Shown here: positions 4,833 to 5,662 of the stretch, piece by piece | Position numbering within the stretch: position 1 is the first letter of the stretch | Layout of the letters: the number at the start of each line of letters is the position of its first letter | From: Desulfobacterales bacterium CG23_combo_of_CG06-09_8_20_14_all_52_9 | Lineage (GTDB): Bacteria > Desulfobacterota > Desulfobacteria > Desulfobacterales > UBA2156 | NCBI GenBank assembly: GCA_002771315.1 | Contig: PCSF01000272.1 | Span: forward strand, 2,264 to 7,925 | DNA length: 5,662 nt | Direction of reading: 5' to 3' | Translations under genes and position numbers: made by a program | The notes under the pieces: model-generated | Databases searched by the model: none | Seen by the model: the letters and a program-made list of their open reading frames with translations, nothing else | What the model was told of the DNA's origin: nothing

Positions 4833-5662
4833 AACCCATCGTCGCCATCGTCGGGCGTCCCAACGTGGGAAAATCCACGCTGTTCAACCGGATCACCCAT
4901 AAACGGGACGCCCTGGTGGACGGCGTTCCCGGTATCACCCGGGACCGGCACTACGCGGATGCGGCGTACGACGACCGGGAATTCACTCTGGTCGACACCG
5001 GCGGTTTCACGGACGCGGATGCGGAGGGGTTTGCCGTCGACATCGTCGAACAGATCGCGGCAGCGGTGCAGGAAGCCGACGTGATCATCCTGGTTCTGGA
5101 TGGGAAAGGAGGCATATCCCCTTTTGACCAAGACGTGGTCCGTTTTCTACGGCCGGCACAAAAACCGCTCCTTTTTGCCGTCAATAAGATCGACGGCCCT
5201 GACCAGGAAGACCGGCTCCACGATTTCCACGGCCTTGGAGCCGATACCCTTTTTTCTCTTTCGGCCGAACATGGATACGGCCTCCACGATTTCATGGACC
5301 GCCTCATCTTGGAGCTGGATCGGATCGAGACCAAGCCCGAACCGGATTTCCCGGAAGCACCCATCAAGCTGGCCGTAGTGGGAAGACCCAACGTTGGAAA
5401 ATCCTCACTCATCAACCGGCTTCTCGGAGAAGACCGTTTGCTCGTCAGGGACACGCCGGGAACCACGCGGGATGCCATCGACTCCCTGCTTCGAATAAAT
5501 GAAAAAGCGTATTTGTTCATCGACACGGCCGGAATCCGCCGCAAGTCAAAAGTCGACGACAAGCTGGAAAAGTTTTCCGTGATCAAGGCGCTCAGAAGCC
5601 TTGACCGGTGCGACGTAGCCCTGGTGATGCTGGATGCCGAAGAAGGGGTCACCGATCAGGAC
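4829..5662 (+). CDS. der: Ribosome biogenesis GTPase Der (EngA), N-terminal part
   Basis: The first 278 codons are present; full-length Der is usually about 440-490 residues, so the rest of the second GTPase domain and the KH-like domain lie past the right edge. Der is an essential cytoplasmic GTPase needed for assembly of the 50S subunit and is marked by two GTPase domains in tandem. Domain 1: P-loop GRPNVGKS (9-16), switch GITRD (35-39), DTGG (56-59), NKID (119-122), and SAEHG (145-149) at the G5 position. A short acidic linker (about 163-178) follows. Domain 2: P-loop GRPNVGKS (185-192), PGTTRD (210-215), DTAGIRRK (232-239), then LEKFSVIKAL as in E. coli Der. The ATG has AAAGGA (4816-4821) at 7-nt spacing. 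No residue needed for GTP binding is altered in the visible part. Confidence 0.97.
   Translation, partial: MKPIVAIVGRPNVGKSTLFNRITHKRDALVDGVPGITRDRHYADAAYDDREFTLVDTGGFTDADAEGFAVDIVEQIAAAVQEADVIILVLDGKGGISPFDQDVVRFLRPAQKPLLFAVNKIDGPDQEDRLHDFHGLGADTLFSLSAEHGYGLHDFMDRLILELDRIETKPEPDFPEAPIKLAVVGRPNVGKSSLINRLLGEDRLLVRDTPGTTRDAIDSLLRINEKAYLFIDTAGIRRKSKVDDKLEKFSVIKALRSLDRCDVALVMLDAEEGVTDQD

Noticed and set aside
4628..5652. Long leftward frames (167 and 233 residues) opposite der
   Set aside because: They are antisense shadows of the Der GTPase; Ser/Arg-rich composition and no start signals.
4829..5662. Possible unusual switch motif (DTPGTTRD) in the second GTPase domain of Der
   Set aside because: E. 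coli Der has MPGTTRD at this place, so the variant is normal for the family.

Overview
The window carries parts or all of six confident protein genes in three transcription groups. It looks like ordinary chromosome of a Gram-negative bacterium. The evidence is an RND/ABC-type periplasmic adaptor, two exported proteins with Sec or lipoprotein signals, good Shine-Dalgarno sites and sigma70-like promoters. The Der sequence and the PilZ and DUF4124/GumN genes would fit a deltaproteobacterial (Desulfobacterota-like) host. That placement is an impression from protein style, not a search result.

Left part (1-2315): a divergent promoter region at about 468-640 separates two groups. A leftward gene (1-467, 3' part outside the window) encodes a HlyD/YbhG-type membrane fusion protein. 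A rightward pair encodes a PilZ-domain protein with the c-di-GMP motifs RxxxR and DxSxxGG, followed 16 nt later by an exported TraB/GumN-family protein with a DUF4124 module at its N-terminus. A perfect 7+7 bp inverted repeat overlaps the rightward promoter.

Middle part (2316-4535): a two-way terminator hairpin at 2334-2363 lies between convergent genes. A leftward pair follows, read from right to left: a small, mostly disordered lipoprotein (3954-4334), then a secreted V8/trypsin-like serine protease with a C-terminal CARDB-like domain (2386-3888). A strong extended -10 promoter (4432-4460) drives the pair. The most interesting observation is here: the lipoprotein tail and the protease pro-region share an ungapped segment, 13 of 31 residues identical, centred on PMPIP. 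This suggests the two gene products are functionally linked (lipoprotein as prodomain mimic, tether or inhibitor).

Right part (4536-5662): a gene-poor leader contains a consensus TATAAT, three short and unproven reading frames, and then the start of der (EngA), the double-GTPase ribosome assembly factor, which runs off the right edge.
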